This document shows, in pieces, positions 44,455 through 53,533 of a stretch of 64,000 nt of DNA. The position numbers and the translations under genes were made by a program. The stretch is from Pseudomonas reactans (GTDB lineage: Bacteria; Pseudomonadota; Gammaproteobacteria; Pseudomonadales; Pseudomonadaceae). Within the stretch, counting starts at the first letter, position 1; each line of letters begins with the position of its first letter. Below the pieces are notes generated by a model that saw only the letters and a program-made list of their open reading frames with translations, was not told the DNA's origin and did no database searches. Where the stretch lies: positions 1 through 64,000 of the forward strand of contig NZ_JACAPG010000017.1 in NCBI RefSeq assembly GCF_013385825.1, in the 5' to 3' direction.

Positions 44455-45813
44455 TTAGACGCTCAACAGCAGGAACTCACGCTCCCAGGAACTGATCACC
44501 CGCTTGAAATTCTCGTGTTCGGCACGTTTGACCGCGACGTAGCCACGCACGAACTTGTCGCCCAGGTACTGCTTGACCGTGTCGCAATCCTCCATGCGCG
44601 CCAGCGCATCTTCGAGGGTGAACGGCAGGCGCAGGTTGCGGCGTTCATAGGCGCGGCCCTCCACCGGCGCACTGGGTTCGATCTGCTCGATCATCCCGAG
44701 GTAGCCACACAGCAGACTAGCGGCAATCGCCAGGTAGGGATTGGCATCGGCGCCGGGCAAGCGGTTTTCCACACGCATGGCGTCGGGGCTGGAGGTGGGC
44801 ACGCGCAGGCCGACGGTGCGGTTTTCTTCACCCCACTCGACGTTGACCGGTGCCGAGGTGTCCGGCAGGAAGCGGCGGAACGAGTTCACGTTGGGCGCAA
44901 ACATCGGCAGCAGCTTGGGAATGTACTTCTGCAAGCCGCCGATGTGGTGAAGGAACAGTTGGCTCTTGTTGCCATCAGCGTCGACGAACACCGGTTTGCC
45001 GGTGGCGATGTCGACCACGCTCTGGTGCAGGTGCATGGCGCTGCCCGGCTCGTCAGCCACCGGCTTGGCCATAAAAGTCGCGGCGACGTTGTGCTTGAGC
45101 GCGGCCTCGCGCAGGGTGCGCTTGAACACAGTGATCTGGTCGGCCAGGTCGAGGGCGTCGCCGTGGCGGAAGTTGATTTCCATCTGCGCCGGGCCGTCTT
45201 CGTGGATCAACGTGTCGAGGTCAAGGCCCTGGGCTTCGCACCAGTCGTAGACATCTTCGAACAGTGGGTCGAATTCGTTGGCGGCATCGATGGAAAACGA
45301 TTGACGCCCGGTTTCGGCGCGGCCGGAGCGGCCTATCGGGGTTTTCAGCGGCAGGTCCGGGTCTTCGCAACGCTGGGTCAGGTAGAACTCCATTTCCGGC
45401 GCGACGATCGGCTGCCAACCCTGATCGGTGTAGAGCTGCAGGACCTTCTTCAGCACGTTGCGCGGCGACAGTTCGATGGGGTTGCCCTGCTTGTCGAAAG
45501 TGTCGTGAATCACAATCGCGGTGGGCTCAATCGCCCACGGCACCACATACGTGGCGTTGGACACCGGGCGGCAGACCATGTCGATATCGGCCGGGTCGAG
45601 CAGGTCGTAGTAGATCTCGTCGTCGACAAAGTCCCCGGTTACCGTTTGCAGCAGCACACTTTCCGGCAGGCGCATGCCTCGCTCATGCAGGAACTTGTTG
45701 GTAGGCGCAATCTTGCCGCGTGCGATGCCAGTCAAATCACTGATCACGCATTCGACTTCGGTAATCTTGTGTTCTTTCAGCCAGGCGGACAGCTGATCGA
45801 AGGGGGCGTTCAT
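44455..45813 (-). CDS. puuA: Gamma-glutamylamine synthetase (glutamine synthetase family, PuuA-like)
   Basis: A 452-residue member of the GS-III/PuuA group, ligating glutamate to an amine with ATP. Blocks: AQMEINFRHGDALDLADQ, ADEPGSAMHLHQSV, FRRFLPDTSAPVNVEWGEENRTVGLRVP, and NPYLAIAASLLCGYLGM. The ATG at 45813 (MNAPFDQLSAWLKEH) has AAGGACC-type sequence just upstream and is the family start. First gene of the operon, divergent from an AraC regulator. Pseudomonads have several paralogues of different amine preference, so the substrate is open. Confidence 0.9.
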   Translation of the reverse strand: MNAPFDQLSAWLKEHKITEVECVISDLTGIARGKIAPTNKFLHERGMRLPESVLLQTVTGDFVDDEIYYDLLDPADIDMVCRPVSNATYVVPWAIEPTAIVIHDTFDKQGNPIELSPRNVLKKVLQLYTDQGWQPIVAPEMEFYLTQRCEDPDLPLKTPIGRSGRAETGRQSFSIDAANEFDPLFEDVYDWCEAQGLDLDTLIHEDGPAQMEINFRHGDALDLADQITVFKRTLREAALKHNVAATFMAKPVADEPGSAMHLHQSVVDIATGKPVFVDADGNKSQLFLHHIGGLQKYIPKLLPMFAPNVNSFRRFLPDTSAPVNVEWGEENRTVGLRVPTSSPDAMRVENRLPGADANPYLAIAASLLCGYLGMIEQIEPSAPVEGRAYERRNLRLPFTLEDALARMEDCDTVKQYLGDKFVRGYVAVKRAEHENFKRVISSWEREFLLLSV

Positions 45814-45878
45814 AAGGACCTCGTCATGGGTTGGGTGCATGCGCCGGCTTGTACTCCTGGCGCATTGAGGTCTATCTT

Positions 45879-45901
45879 GATGCCGCCGCCCCTGCGGCAT
45901 C
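45879..45901. promoter_or_regulatory. Perfect dyad in the puuA/araC divergent promoter
   Basis: GATGCCGC-CGCCCCT-GCGGCATC, an 8-bp perfect inverted repeat with 7-nt centre, lies 66 nt before puuA and 53 nt before the AraC gene. It may be a regulator site or a leader hairpin. Confidence 0.5.
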
Positions 45902-45953
45902 TATCCACTTTGCACGAACCACAACGCACCAATAGAGTGCGCCCAGGTTACCC

Positions 45954-46850
45954 ATGACACAGGCAACAGCTTTGCGCGTACAGGCCTTCACCACCGGTGA
46001 TGTGGCCGCTCAATGCAATGCGACACCCGGTTGGGTGCAGCAGTACCAGCAGATGTCCCCAGGGCATTTTGCCGGGCGGATCCGCTACCTGGATTTGCAG
46101 GGTGTGGAGGTGTACGAAGAGTGCATGAACACCCGCGTGGAGCAGCATTTCAACGCACCGCCGGGCTCGTTGGCGTTCTGTTTCGACGGCAGCGACAACG
46201 CGCTGTATATGCTCAACGGCGAAAGCCACAACACCTGGATCACCCCGGAAAACTACCGTGAAGTGGCGGTGGTGTTCGGGCCGCAATTCGTGCAGCGCCA
46301 TGGGCTGGATGTGGCGAAGCTCGAAGGCCTGTTCATGGCACCGTTGACCTGCCAGCAGAATGGGCTGTTCAGCCGCTGGCTGAGTGGCACCCTCACCCGC
46401 TTGTCCACCGAAATCGACCCCGCCAGCCGTGACGCCCTCACCCAGCAGTTGCTGGACGATTGCCTGTTTATCCTCGACAACGCCTGCGTGTGCCTGGACC
46501 GCCACTCGTTGCAGCGACGCAGCGAAGAACGCCGGCTGATGGCACGCATCGGCGAATGGGCGGCGGATGCACCGGATGAGACCGTCAACCTGCTTGAGCT
46601 GGCGCGGATAGCCGGCGTGCCGTTGCGTCAGTTGCAACAGGGCTTCAAGACCTACACCGGGATGAGCCCGGCGCAGTGGTTGCGGTTGCGCCGGTTGAAT
46701 GGGGCGCGGCGGGAGTTGTTGGGCTCACCGAACGCCACCGTCGCCGAGGTGGCGATGAATTGGTCGTTCTGGCACCTGGGGCGGTTTTCCAACAGTTACC
46801 GGGCCTTGTTCAAAGAACTGCCGAGCGAAACGCTAAAGCATCGCCACTAA
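45954..46850 (+). CDS. AraC-family regulator (EutR-like)
   Basis: A 298-residue protein: an N-terminal sensory domain (about 1-190) and C-terminal double helix-turn-helix (about 205-295: LLELARIAGVPLRQLQQGFKTYTGMSP, VAEVAMNWSFWHLGRFSNSYRALFKELPS). The N-domain pattern (SPGHFAGRIRYLDL, GVEVYEE) resembles EutR-type regulators that sense amines. Divergent from the PuuA operon by 140 nt and probably its activator. Confidence 0.87.
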   Translation: MTQATALRVQAFTTGDVAAQCNATPGWVQQYQQMSPGHFAGRIRYLDLQGVEVYEECMNTRVEQHFNAPPGSLAFCFDGSDNALYMLNGESHNTWITPENYREVAVVFGPQFVQRHGLDVAKLEGLFMAPLTCQQNGLFSRWLSGTLTRLSTEIDPASRDALTQQLLDDCLFILDNACVCLDRHSLQRRSEERRLMARIGEWAADAPDETVNLLELARIAGVPLRQLQQGFKTYTGMSPAQWLRLRRLNGARRELLGSPNATVAEVAMNWSFWHLGRFSNSYRALFKELPSETLKHRH

Positions 46851-46935
46851 CGGAGAAGCCTTCTCAATACCTTGTAAAACCTGGCCGATATGCCTAGCTT
46901 ATGCGCCCCCCGCCCGCGCTTTAAGGCCCTGCCCC

Positions 46936-49098
46936 ATGGTTTTGCGTTTTCGTCCCGTCGTTTCCTCACGTTTCGCCCTCGGCCTGCTGCTCAGCGGCGG
47001 CATCGGCAGCAGCCTGGCGGCTGAAATCGAGCTGCCGGCGGTGAACGTCCAGGGCCAGGAAGAGTCCGGCTATCGCAGTGAAACCGCCTCGGTGGCCGGC
47101 TTCGATGATGCGCCGCTGCTGGACACTCCGGCGTCGATCACGGTGATCAACGCCGCGCTGATCAAGGACCAGCAGGCGCGCCTGCTCAGCGAAGTGCTGC
47201 GCAACGACGCCTCGGTGGGCGACAGCTATGCGCCCATCGGCTATTACGAAAACTTCGTGGTGCGCGGCTTCTCGCTGAACGCGGCAAGCAGCTACAAGAT
47301 CAACGGGCGCACCATCACGGGCGAGCAGAACGTCGCCCTGGAAAACAAGCAGCAGGTCGAAGTGCTCAAGGGCCTGGCGGGCCTGCAAAGCGGGATTTCC
47401 GAGCCAAGCGGCGTGATCAACTACGTGACCAAGCGCCCGGAAGACGTGCGCTCGGTGACCGTCTCCACCGACGATCGCGGCAGCGGCTACATCGCCACCG
47501 ACGTGGGCGGCTGGTTTGGCAGCGAGCAGCAATTCGGCCTGCGCGCCAACGTGGCCCATGAAGACCTCAACTCTTATGTTGAACACGCCAATGGCCAGCG
47601 CGATTTTGTGTCCCTGGCGTTCGATTGGAACATCAGCCCCGATGCGCTGTTGCAACTGGATGCGGAATACCAGAACAAGCAACAGCGTTCGGTGCCGGGC
47701 TACCAATTGCTCGGCGGCACCGAAGTACCCCACGATGCTTCGCCGAAAAAGCTGCTGGGCCACCAGAGTGGGTCGAAGCAAGTGGGCATTGATTCACTGA
47801 ACCTCAACGGCAAGTTTGAGTACCGCTTCAGCGATCAGTGGAAAGGCAGTGTCAGCGCGGCGCGCAGCAAGGTGGTGATCGATGATTACAGCTCGTTTGC
47901 CTGGGGTTGTTATGGATCGACCAGTTGCACCTCCAGCGTACCGAACTACTTCAGCCCCGAAGGCAATTACGACGTCTACGACTACCGTAGCCCCGACGAC
48001 ACTCGCCGTGATGATGAGATCCAGGCGGCTATGACCGGATTGTTCGACACCGCAGGCCTGGGCCATGAACTGACCTTCGGCACCAGTGCATTCCGCCGGG
48101 TGATCGACAAGCGCAAATCGGTCAACGAGTTCATCGGCACCACCAACATCGACGTAGACGCTCCGACATTCACGCCAACCGACAAGCCCCTGAACGACAG
48201 CCACCGCAACCTCGATAGCCGTCAATACGGCGTGTTCGTCACCGACCGAATCCGTTTCAACGAGCAATGGCAAACCATCCTCGGCGGCCGTGAAGTGCGT
48301 CTGGATGAAAAGGCCTTTGACAGCGTCACTGGGAGCCAGACCCGCCACACCCAGCAATACGTATTCCTGCCTCAAGCCTCATTGATCTACAAACCGGTGG
48401 AGAACGTTTCGCTCTACACCAGCTACAGCAAGGGCCTATCACTAGGTGGTACAGCGCCGTGGTTCGCGAACAACGCAGATGAAACACTCGCCCCCACCAC
48501 CTCACGTCAAATCGAAGCCGGGGTGAAATACGACTGGCGCCGCATGAGCTTCACCGCCGCTGTATTCCAGACCCGCCAGGCCTACCAATACGCCAAGCCG
48601 GACGGCACGGGGAAATTCGACTACGTGCAACAAGGCGAACAGAAGAACACGGGCCTGGAACTGTCGGCCAATGGCTGGGCCACCGAGCGCCTGCAGATCG
48701 CAACCAGCGTGGCGGCGATTCGGGCGCGGGTGACCGGCAGCGGTACTGCGGATTATGAGGGCCACCAAGCGATCAACGTGCCCAAGCTGCGCGCCAGTGT
48801 GTATGCCGATTATGCATTGCCATGGGTGAACGGCCTGGCGCTACTCGGCGGCGTGCAATACAGCGCCAAGAAGTACGCCAACCGCAGCGGCAATGTGGAG
48901 GTGGGGGATTACGCAGTGGTGAACGTCGGCAGCCGCTACACCACCAAAGTGAGCGGCTATGAGACGGTGTTCCGCCTGAGCGTCGACAACCTGTTCGACA
49001 AGCGCTACTGGCGCGACGCGGGCGAATACATGGGCGATGACTATCTGTTCCAGGGCGCGCCGTTGACGGCACGCCTGAGTGCTTCGGTCAATTTCTGA
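46936..49098 (+). CDS. TonB-dependent siderophore receptor
   Basis: A 720-residue outer-membrane receptor: signal peptide about 1-28, plug about 50-165 (LDTPASITVINAALIKDQ, VRGFSLN, QVEVLKGLAGLQSGISEPSG, VINYVTK) and barrel ending in SASVNF. A TonB box is not clearly readable. Followed by an MFS transporter on the opposite strand whose 3' end overlaps by 11 nt. Ligand unknown; no Fur box is visible in the 85-nt upstream gap. Confidence 0.9.
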   Translation: MVLRFRPVVSSRFALGLLLSGGIGSSLAAEIELPAVNVQGQEESGYRSETASVAGFDDAPLLDTPASITVINAALIKDQQARLLSEVLRNDASVGDSYAPIGYYENFVVRGFSLNAASSYKINGRTITGEQNVALENKQQVEVLKGLAGLQSGISEPSGVINYVTKRPEDVRSVTVSTDDRGSGYIATDVGGWFGSEQQFGLRANVAHEDLNSYVEHANGQRDFVSLAFDWNISPDALLQLDAEYQNKQQRSVPGYQLLGGTEVPHDASPKKLLGHQSGSKQVGIDSLNLNGKFEYRFSDQWKGSVSAARSKVVIDDYSSFAWGCYGSTSCTSSVPNYFSPEGNYDVYDYRSPDDTRRDDEIQAAMTGLFDTAGLGHELTFGTSAFRRVIDKRKSVNEFIGTTNIDVDAPTFTPTDKPLNDSHRNLDSRQYGVFVTDRIRFNEQWQTILGGREVRLDEKAFDSVTGSQTRHTQQYVFLPQASLIYKPVENVSLYTSYSKGLSLGGTAPWFANNADETLAPTTSRQIEAGVKYDWRRMSFTAAVFQTRQAYQYAKPDGTGKFDYVQQGEQKNTGLELSANGWATERLQIATSVAAIRARVTGSGTADYEGHQAINVPKLRASVYADYALPWVNGLALLGGVQYSAKKYANRSGNVEVGDYAVVNVGSRYTTKVSGYETVFRLSVDNLFDKRYWRDAGEYMGDDYLFQGAPLTARLSASVNF

Positions 49099-50218
49099 AC
49101 ACACGCGGCGCTGCCAGCCACAGCGCCGCCAAGCCGCACGTCAACAGGCTCCAGCCAAGGTCCTGAGCCCAGGTAACCAAGGTCAACCCGGCGCCAATCG
49201 CCAGGTAATAGAGCAAGCCAAAAACGGCCGCAGCGGTACCAAGGCGGTCTTGATAATCCACCAATGCCGCCCCCAGCACGTTGGGAATCGCCATGCCGAA
49301 CGCCAGCACCACCAGCAACATCGGCCCCACGAACAGCCAGCTCTCCTGCAACATCAGGACCGACAGACCGCCTGACAGCGCCACCCCTGCGGCGACCAGC
49401 ACCAACTGCTCGCCATTCAGGCCACGCTTGAGCAAGACTTTGTTCAGCCATGCCCCAAGCCCCGATCCAAGCGCGAGCAACACACCGCTGTAGCCGAACT
49501 CGGCAGCAGACAAACCCAGCCGTGCGAAGATAAACGGCCCCACGCTGTAGTAACCAAACAGCGCAATATTGAACGCCGCCACCAGGCCGACGGAACGCCA
49601 TACCCCGAGGTCCCGGAGCATCAGGCCTACGGTTTGGCCCAGGGGCGATGTCGGCAGGGACGCCGGACGCGTCTCGGGCAAGGCCCACAGGCAGGCGAAC
49701 CACAATCCCGCCGCTGTCAGCAGCAAGCCCGTGAGCATGCCGCGATAGCCGAAATACTGCACCAAGGTCGCGCCGCTGAACAGGCCAAGTGCCGGGCTGG
49801 CGGCCAGGGCAATCCCCATCATGGAAAACACCTGGGCCAACTGCGCGCCGTGAAAGCGGTCGCGCAACAGCGTCTGCGTGGCCACTGAGCCAACCGCCGC
49901 GCCGAAGGCCGCGATAGCCTGGGCCGATAGCAGACCGTTGAACGTGCTCACACTCAAGGCCAGCAGCGTGGCGGCAACATACAGTCCCAGCCCGGCCAAC
50001 ATCACCGGACGCCGGCCCCAGCGATCACACAACCGTCCCCACACCACCACGCCAAACGCAAACGCCAGGAAGTACACCGACAAGGTCTGCCCCGCCCGTT
50101 CAGGCACGACGGCGAAGGCCTGGCCGATGTCACCCAGGGCCGGGCTATAGAGGGTTTGGGCCAGTTGCGGGAACATCAGCAGCGCCACGGCCAGCACCAA
50201 CAGTTTTTGAGATGTCAT
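49088..50218 (-). CDS. MFS transporter
   Basis: A 376-residue MFS exporter of the DHA1/Bcr-like type with 11-12 helices: LAQTLYSPALGDIGQAFAV in helix 1, motif A RLCDRWGRRPVMLAG, and ATQTLLRDRFHG. The ATG at 50218 (MTSQKLLVLAV) is preferred over one 15 nt upstream from the N-terminal pattern. Divergent from an AraC regulator 100 nt away; convergent and overlapping by 11 nt with the TonB receptor. It may export a siderophore or drug. Confidence 0.88.
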   Translation of the reverse strand: MTSQKLLVLAVALLMFPQLAQTLYSPALGDIGQAFAVVPERAGQTLSVYFLAFAFGVVVWGRLCDRWGRRPVMLAGLGLYVAATLLALSVSTFNGLLSAQAIAAFGAAVGSVATQTLLRDRFHGAQLAQVFSMMGIALAASPALGLFSGATLVQYFGYRGMLTGLLLTAAGLWFACLWALPETRPASLPTSPLGQTVGLMLRDLGVWRSVGLVAAFNIALFGYYSVGPFIFARLGLSAAEFGYSGVLLALGSGLGAWLNKVLLKRGLNGEQLVLVAAGVALSGGLSVLMLQESWLFVGPMLLVVLAFGMAIPNVLGAALVDYQDRLGTAAAVFGLLYYLAIGAGLTLVTWAQDLGWSLLTCGLAALWLAAPRVFRN

Positions 50219-50318
50219 GGACAGGACCTTCACGGGAAAACAAGCGGAAGGATTCTAAGCGGCGGGGACTGGGGTATTATCCAGACTTCGACAATATATC
50301 CATGAAATCGGACAAACC

Positions 50319-51089
50319 ATGGCTTGGCTCGCCGCCGACGCATCCTTCGACCCGGACAGCTACCTGGCTCCCGTCATCGGCATCGCCGCCCTCCTCGGCG
50401 ACCACGACTCCGGCCTGCATCACCACCGGCGTGGTCAACTGCTGTTTACCCAACACGGCTGCACCCGCATTACCCTGGACAATCAACTGTGCCTGCTGCC
50501 ACCGACCCGCGCGGCGTGGATACCTTGCGGTGTGCATCACCGTGCGGTGATGAGCAAGACGGTGGATTACCGCTCGGTGTACCTGAGCCCAGCCGTTGCG
50601 GCCCTGTTGCCGACGGCGGTGCGGGTGATCGAAGTGAGCGCCTTGCTACGCGCGGTGCTGGAGCCGATGGCCATGGCCCCGTTCGAGACCGATTGGCTCA
50701 CCGGCCGATATGCCCATTTGCTGGCGTTGTGCCTGGAGGAAATCCAGGGTGCGGCCGAGCAACGCATGCTCCTGCCCTTGCCGCAGGACAAGCGCCTGGC
50801 ACCATTGCTGGCCAATCTCGAACGCTTGCCACCCACGTTGCAAGACCTGGAAAAGCAAATCGGCGCCAGCACCAAGACCATTGGCCGGATCTTCCTGCGG
50901 GAAACCGGCCTGGGCTATCAGCAATGGCGCCAGCAGTGGCGCTTGATGCGCGTCATCGAGTTGCTCGCTACCGGGCGCAGTATCGGCTACTGCGCCTTTG
51001 AGCTGGGCTTTGCCAGCGACAGCGCATTGATCGCCTTCTTCAAGGGCATGACCGGCACCACGCCACGTGGCTATTTCAAATCAGGTTGA
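50319..51089 (+). CDS. AraC-family regulator
   Basis: A 256-residue AraC protein of the cupin-sensor type: HHHRRGQLLFTQHGCTRIT and LLPPTRAAWIPCGVHH form the N-terminal cupin, and helix-turn-helix motifs follow (LPPTLQDLEKQIGASTKTIGRIFL, YCAFELGFASDSALIAFFKGMTGTTPRGYF). Divergent from the MFS transporter gene, so it probably controls it; this AraC/MFS arrangement is common. Confidence 0.9.
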   Translation: MAWLAADASFDPDSYLAPVIGIAALLGDHDSGLHHHRRGQLLFTQHGCTRITLDNQLCLLPPTRAAWIPCGVHHRAVMSKTVDYRSVYLSPAVAALLPTAVRVIEVSALLRAVLEPMAMAPFETDWLTGRYAHLLALCLEEIQGAAEQRMLLPLPQDKRLAPLLANLERLPPTLQDLEKQIGASTKTIGRIFLRETGLGYQQWRQQWRLMRVIELLATGRSIGYCAFELGFASDSALIAFFKGMTGTTPRGYFKSG

Positions 51090-51092
51090 GCC

Positions 51093-51530
51093 TCACTTCG
51101 GCATCTTGCGAAAGCCCACGGCCAGACGGTTCCAACTGTTGATGGTGGCGATGGCCACGCTCAGGTCGATCTGCTCCTGGGCACTGAACTCGGCGGCCAG
51201 TGCGTTGAAGTCTTCGTCCGGGGCGTGGGTGCGGCTGATCAGGGTCAGGCTCTCGGCCCAAGCCAGGGCGGCGCGTTCACGCGGGGTGAAGAATGGCGTT
51301 TCGCGCCAGGCCGAGACGGTGTACAAGCGGCGCTCGGTTTCGCCGCCTTTGCGGGCGTCGGCGGTGTGCATGTCGAGGCAGAAGGCGCAGCCGTTGATTT
51401 GCGAGACGCGCAGGCGGACCAGTTCCAACAGGGGCAGTTCGATGGACAGTTTGCCAACGGCGGCTTCCAGGGCGAGCATGGCTTTCATGGCGTCTGGGGA
51501 GGCGGTGTAGAAATCAGTACGGGTTTGCAT
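51093..51530 (-). CDS. Carboxymuconolactone decarboxylase / AhpD-like protein
   Basis: A 145-residue all-helical protein with the AhpD-type CxxCxxxH motif (INGCAFCLDMH, about residues 47-57) used in peroxidase-linked redox chemistry. FTPRERAALAWAESLTL is the typical second helix pair. It is convergent with the AraC regulator gene (3 nt between stops). Probably a small antioxidant thiol protein rather than a true decarboxylase. Confidence 0.88.
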   Translation of the reverse strand: MQTRTDFYTASPDAMKAMLALEAAVGKLSIELPLLELVRLRVSQINGCAFCLDMHTADARKGGETERRLYTVSAWRETPFFTPRERAALAWAESLTLISRTHAPDEDFNALAAEFSAQEQIDLSVAIATINSWNRLAVGFRKMPK

Positions 51531-51768
51531 GATGTTGCTCCAGGGCAGTGGGGATTGATGGCTAGGTTAGTCATCGGGCCTTGGGGGAGGAATATCCAAT
51601 TTGGGGGAAGAATGGGTGACCAATTGGTTTGGAGTGTCGACGACCACCTGAAGCAGTAGCGCGTGGTATTCGTCCAAGGCAACGGCGTGGCCTGGGACCC
51701 CGCCGCAACCTTCAATGCCGAACACCACATCGCGGTGACAGGCGTCAAACCATGGATCCGACAGCACC

Positions 51769-52314
51769 TCAAGGCACCGACAACCACCCACTGAAACCGC
51801 CCGGCGCTTTTAACGGGCACCAGGCGAAATCCCAGGATGACGGCGGCAACGCCTGCGGTTCGGTACCGACAGCGCGGGCGTCTTTCCAGTCGACAACCCG
51901 TGACGACTGCCAGGCCAGGGCCACACCCTGGGCCTGACTTTCATCCGTATTGACCCACCGCGCCGCAGCCGCCGCCATGAACGCCTCGATCGGCTCGTCG
52001 TCGATCTGCGACCGATACGGCGAGCCCAGCAGCCAACGGCAGACATTCAGGTGATAGGTCCAATCCAGCGGCGGCCGGTTGCGATAGGCCCAGGTCATGA
52101 AGCTGCGAAACAGGTTCAACCCTTCAGGCGGATCCAGCTTGAGCAGCGCCGGGCAGATATCGAACAAGGTGTGCCAATACGGCAACAATCGCGCATCCAG
52201 GTGCACAAAGCTGCGGGAGTTACTCGGGTATTCCGGCGGCATCGGTTCCGCGTGCAGGCGGCGGGACGCCTTGCTGACCAGGCGGCTGGCGCCTGCGGGC
52301 AACAGGTGGTTCAT
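51769..52314 (-). CDS. Conserved hypothetical protein
   Basis: A 181-residue soluble protein, not recognised, rich in tryptophan (WHTLF, WAYRN, LDWTYHLNVCRWLLG, SSWDFAWCPL). There is no signal peptide or known motif. ATG at 52314 or GTG at 52323 are both possible starts; GAGAGTG lies before the ATG. Same strand as the DUF2946 gene, 62 nt downstream of it, so the two may be co-transcribed. Confidence 0.6.
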   Translation of the reverse strand: MNHLLPAGASRLVSKASRRLHAEPMPPEYPSNSRSFVHLDARLLPYWHTLFDICPALLKLDPPEGLNLFRSFMTWAYRNRPPLDWTYHLNVCRWLLGSPYRSQIDDEPIEAFMAAAAARWVNTDESQAQGVALAWQSSRVVDWKDARAVGTEPQALPPSSWDFAWCPLKAPGGFSGWLSVP

Positions 52315-52376
52315 GAAACGCACTCTCAGTCATGACGAGGGAATGCCGCCCGATCACGGGAGGCCCAAGGCATACG

Positions 52377-52760
52377 TCAGAATGCGGGAGAGGCGCGGGG
52401 GTTGGCCGAGGGCCAGGAATAGCGCGGTGGCGCCTTGTTGCGCCGTTCGTGAGCCGGGCGCGGGGTTTGCCCCAGGCCCAGCAACCAGGCCAGGCCGACC
52501 AGAAACACCAGGGCAACCGTCAAGGCGTTGCAGACCGGGCAAGCAAAGTAGTTCGAGATGTTGCTGGAAGACGGGCTGCCCAACCCTTTGTCGGAAAGTG
52601 GCGCCTGCTTGCCGTCCACCGAACAAAACGCCCCGCCGATGCCATTCAGTTCCTGGCCCATCATCTGCCCATGCCCCAAACCGCAGACGAACAGGTTCAT
52701 CAGCACGCAGAAGTACAGGGCCCAGGCAATCAGGGAACGGTCGGGGTAACTCAATTTCAT
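52377..52760 (-). CDS. DUF2946 family protein (copper-associated), second copy
   Basis: A 127-residue membrane-anchored protein, paralogue of the gene at 4051-4440. It shares the block C-GLGHGQMMGQELNGIGG, AFCSVD and the later CPVC pair; a second hydrophobic segment (ALVFLVGLAWLLGLG) follows CPVC. The ATG at 52760 (MKLSYPDRSLIAWALYF) matches the start of the first copy. Divergent from the SCO/PCuAC copper-chaperone genes, supporting a copper role in the periplasm. Confidence 0.82.
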   Translation of the reverse strand: MKLSYPDRSLIAWALYFCVLMNLFVCGLGHGQMMGQELNGIGGAFCSVDGKQAPLSDKGLGSPSSSNISNYFACPVCNALTVALVFLVGLAWLLGLGQTPRPAHERRNKAPPRYSWPSANPRASPAF

Positions 52761-52924
52761 GGCGGCGACTCTACCACCAGAGCCGCCAAATGATGAAATG
52801 TCGCAGGCCCCTGTGGCAGAACGTCGCAGATTACGTGCACTTCCCAGGGTTGGTAGACTGGGCGCCCTCAAAGCCTGACGTATTGATCCAGAGCAATGCA
52901 GGCGTTTCACAGGATGCACAGTTG

Positions 52925-53533
52925 ATGAGTACCTTATTCACCCGCCGCAAAGTGCTGACCGGAATGGGCCTGCTGGGCCTGGGCAGCCTGCTGGGCGGCT
53001 GTGACTACAGCCCCAAGCTGAACTTCAAGTACGGCAAGGACCTGAGCGACAAGATCATGGGCCGTACCTTCAAGCTCAAGAACACCGACGGCGAAACCGT
53101 CACCTTGAGCTCGTTCCGTGGACTGATGCCGGTGGTGTTCTTCGGCTTCACCCAATGCCCGGCCGTGTGCCCGACCACCCTGGCGCGCGCCGCGCAGGCC
53201 AAGAAGTTGATGGGCCGCGACGGCGAAATCATGCAGGTGGTGTTTATCACCCTGGACCCGGAACGCGACACGCCGGAGATTCTCGACAAGTACGTCAAGG
53301 CCTTCGATCCGAGCTTCGAAGCGCTGTACGGCACCCCGGAAGAAATTGCCGTGGCCGCCAAGGAATTCGGGATCTTTTATGAAAAGATCCCGGCTGGCGA
53401 CACCTACACCCTGTCCCACACCGCCACCAGTTTCGTGTTCGACACCCGTGGCAACCTGCGCCTGGGCCTGCAGGCATCCCTTACCGCTAAAGAGTGCGCA
53501 GAAGACCTGCTCACCGTCATGGAGGTCTGCTAA
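52925..53533 (+). CDS. SCO1/SenC-family copper chaperone
   Basis: A 202-residue membrane-attached thioredoxin-fold protein that delivers copper, typically to the cytochrome oxidase Cu-A site. Copper ligands are visible: CPAVCP (about residues 78-83) and the conserved His in LSHTATSFVFD. The N-terminus has a twin-arginine-like TRRKVLTGMG segment and a lipobox-like LLGGC, so it is probably a lipoprotein. The stop overlaps the next ATG (TAATG), giving translational coupling to PCuAC. Confidence 0.92.
   Translation: MSTLFTRRKVLTGMGLLGLGSLLGGCDYSPKLNFKYGKDLSDKIMGRTFKLKNTDGETVTLSSFRGLMPVVFFGFTQCPAVCPTTLARAAQAKKLMGRDGEIMQVVFITLDPERDTPEILDKYVKAFDPSFEALYGTPEEIAVAAKEFGIFYEKIPAGDTYTLSHTATSFVFDTRGNLRLGLQASLTAKECAEDLLTVMEVC

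Noticed and set aside
43930..45957. Plus-strand open frame of about 675 codons antisense to the PotF-like and PuuA-like genes
   Set aside because: It mirrors two well-supported genes; long antisense frames are expected with high GC at third positions, and its product shows no domain motifs.
51660..51794. Short plus-strand frame after a TAG (reads RVVFVQGNGVAWDPAATF and on to HLKAP)
   Set aside because: It looks somewhat protein-like and could be a gene remnant, but it has no start, no recognisable family, and overlaps the end of the 51769-52314 gene, so I do not annotate it.
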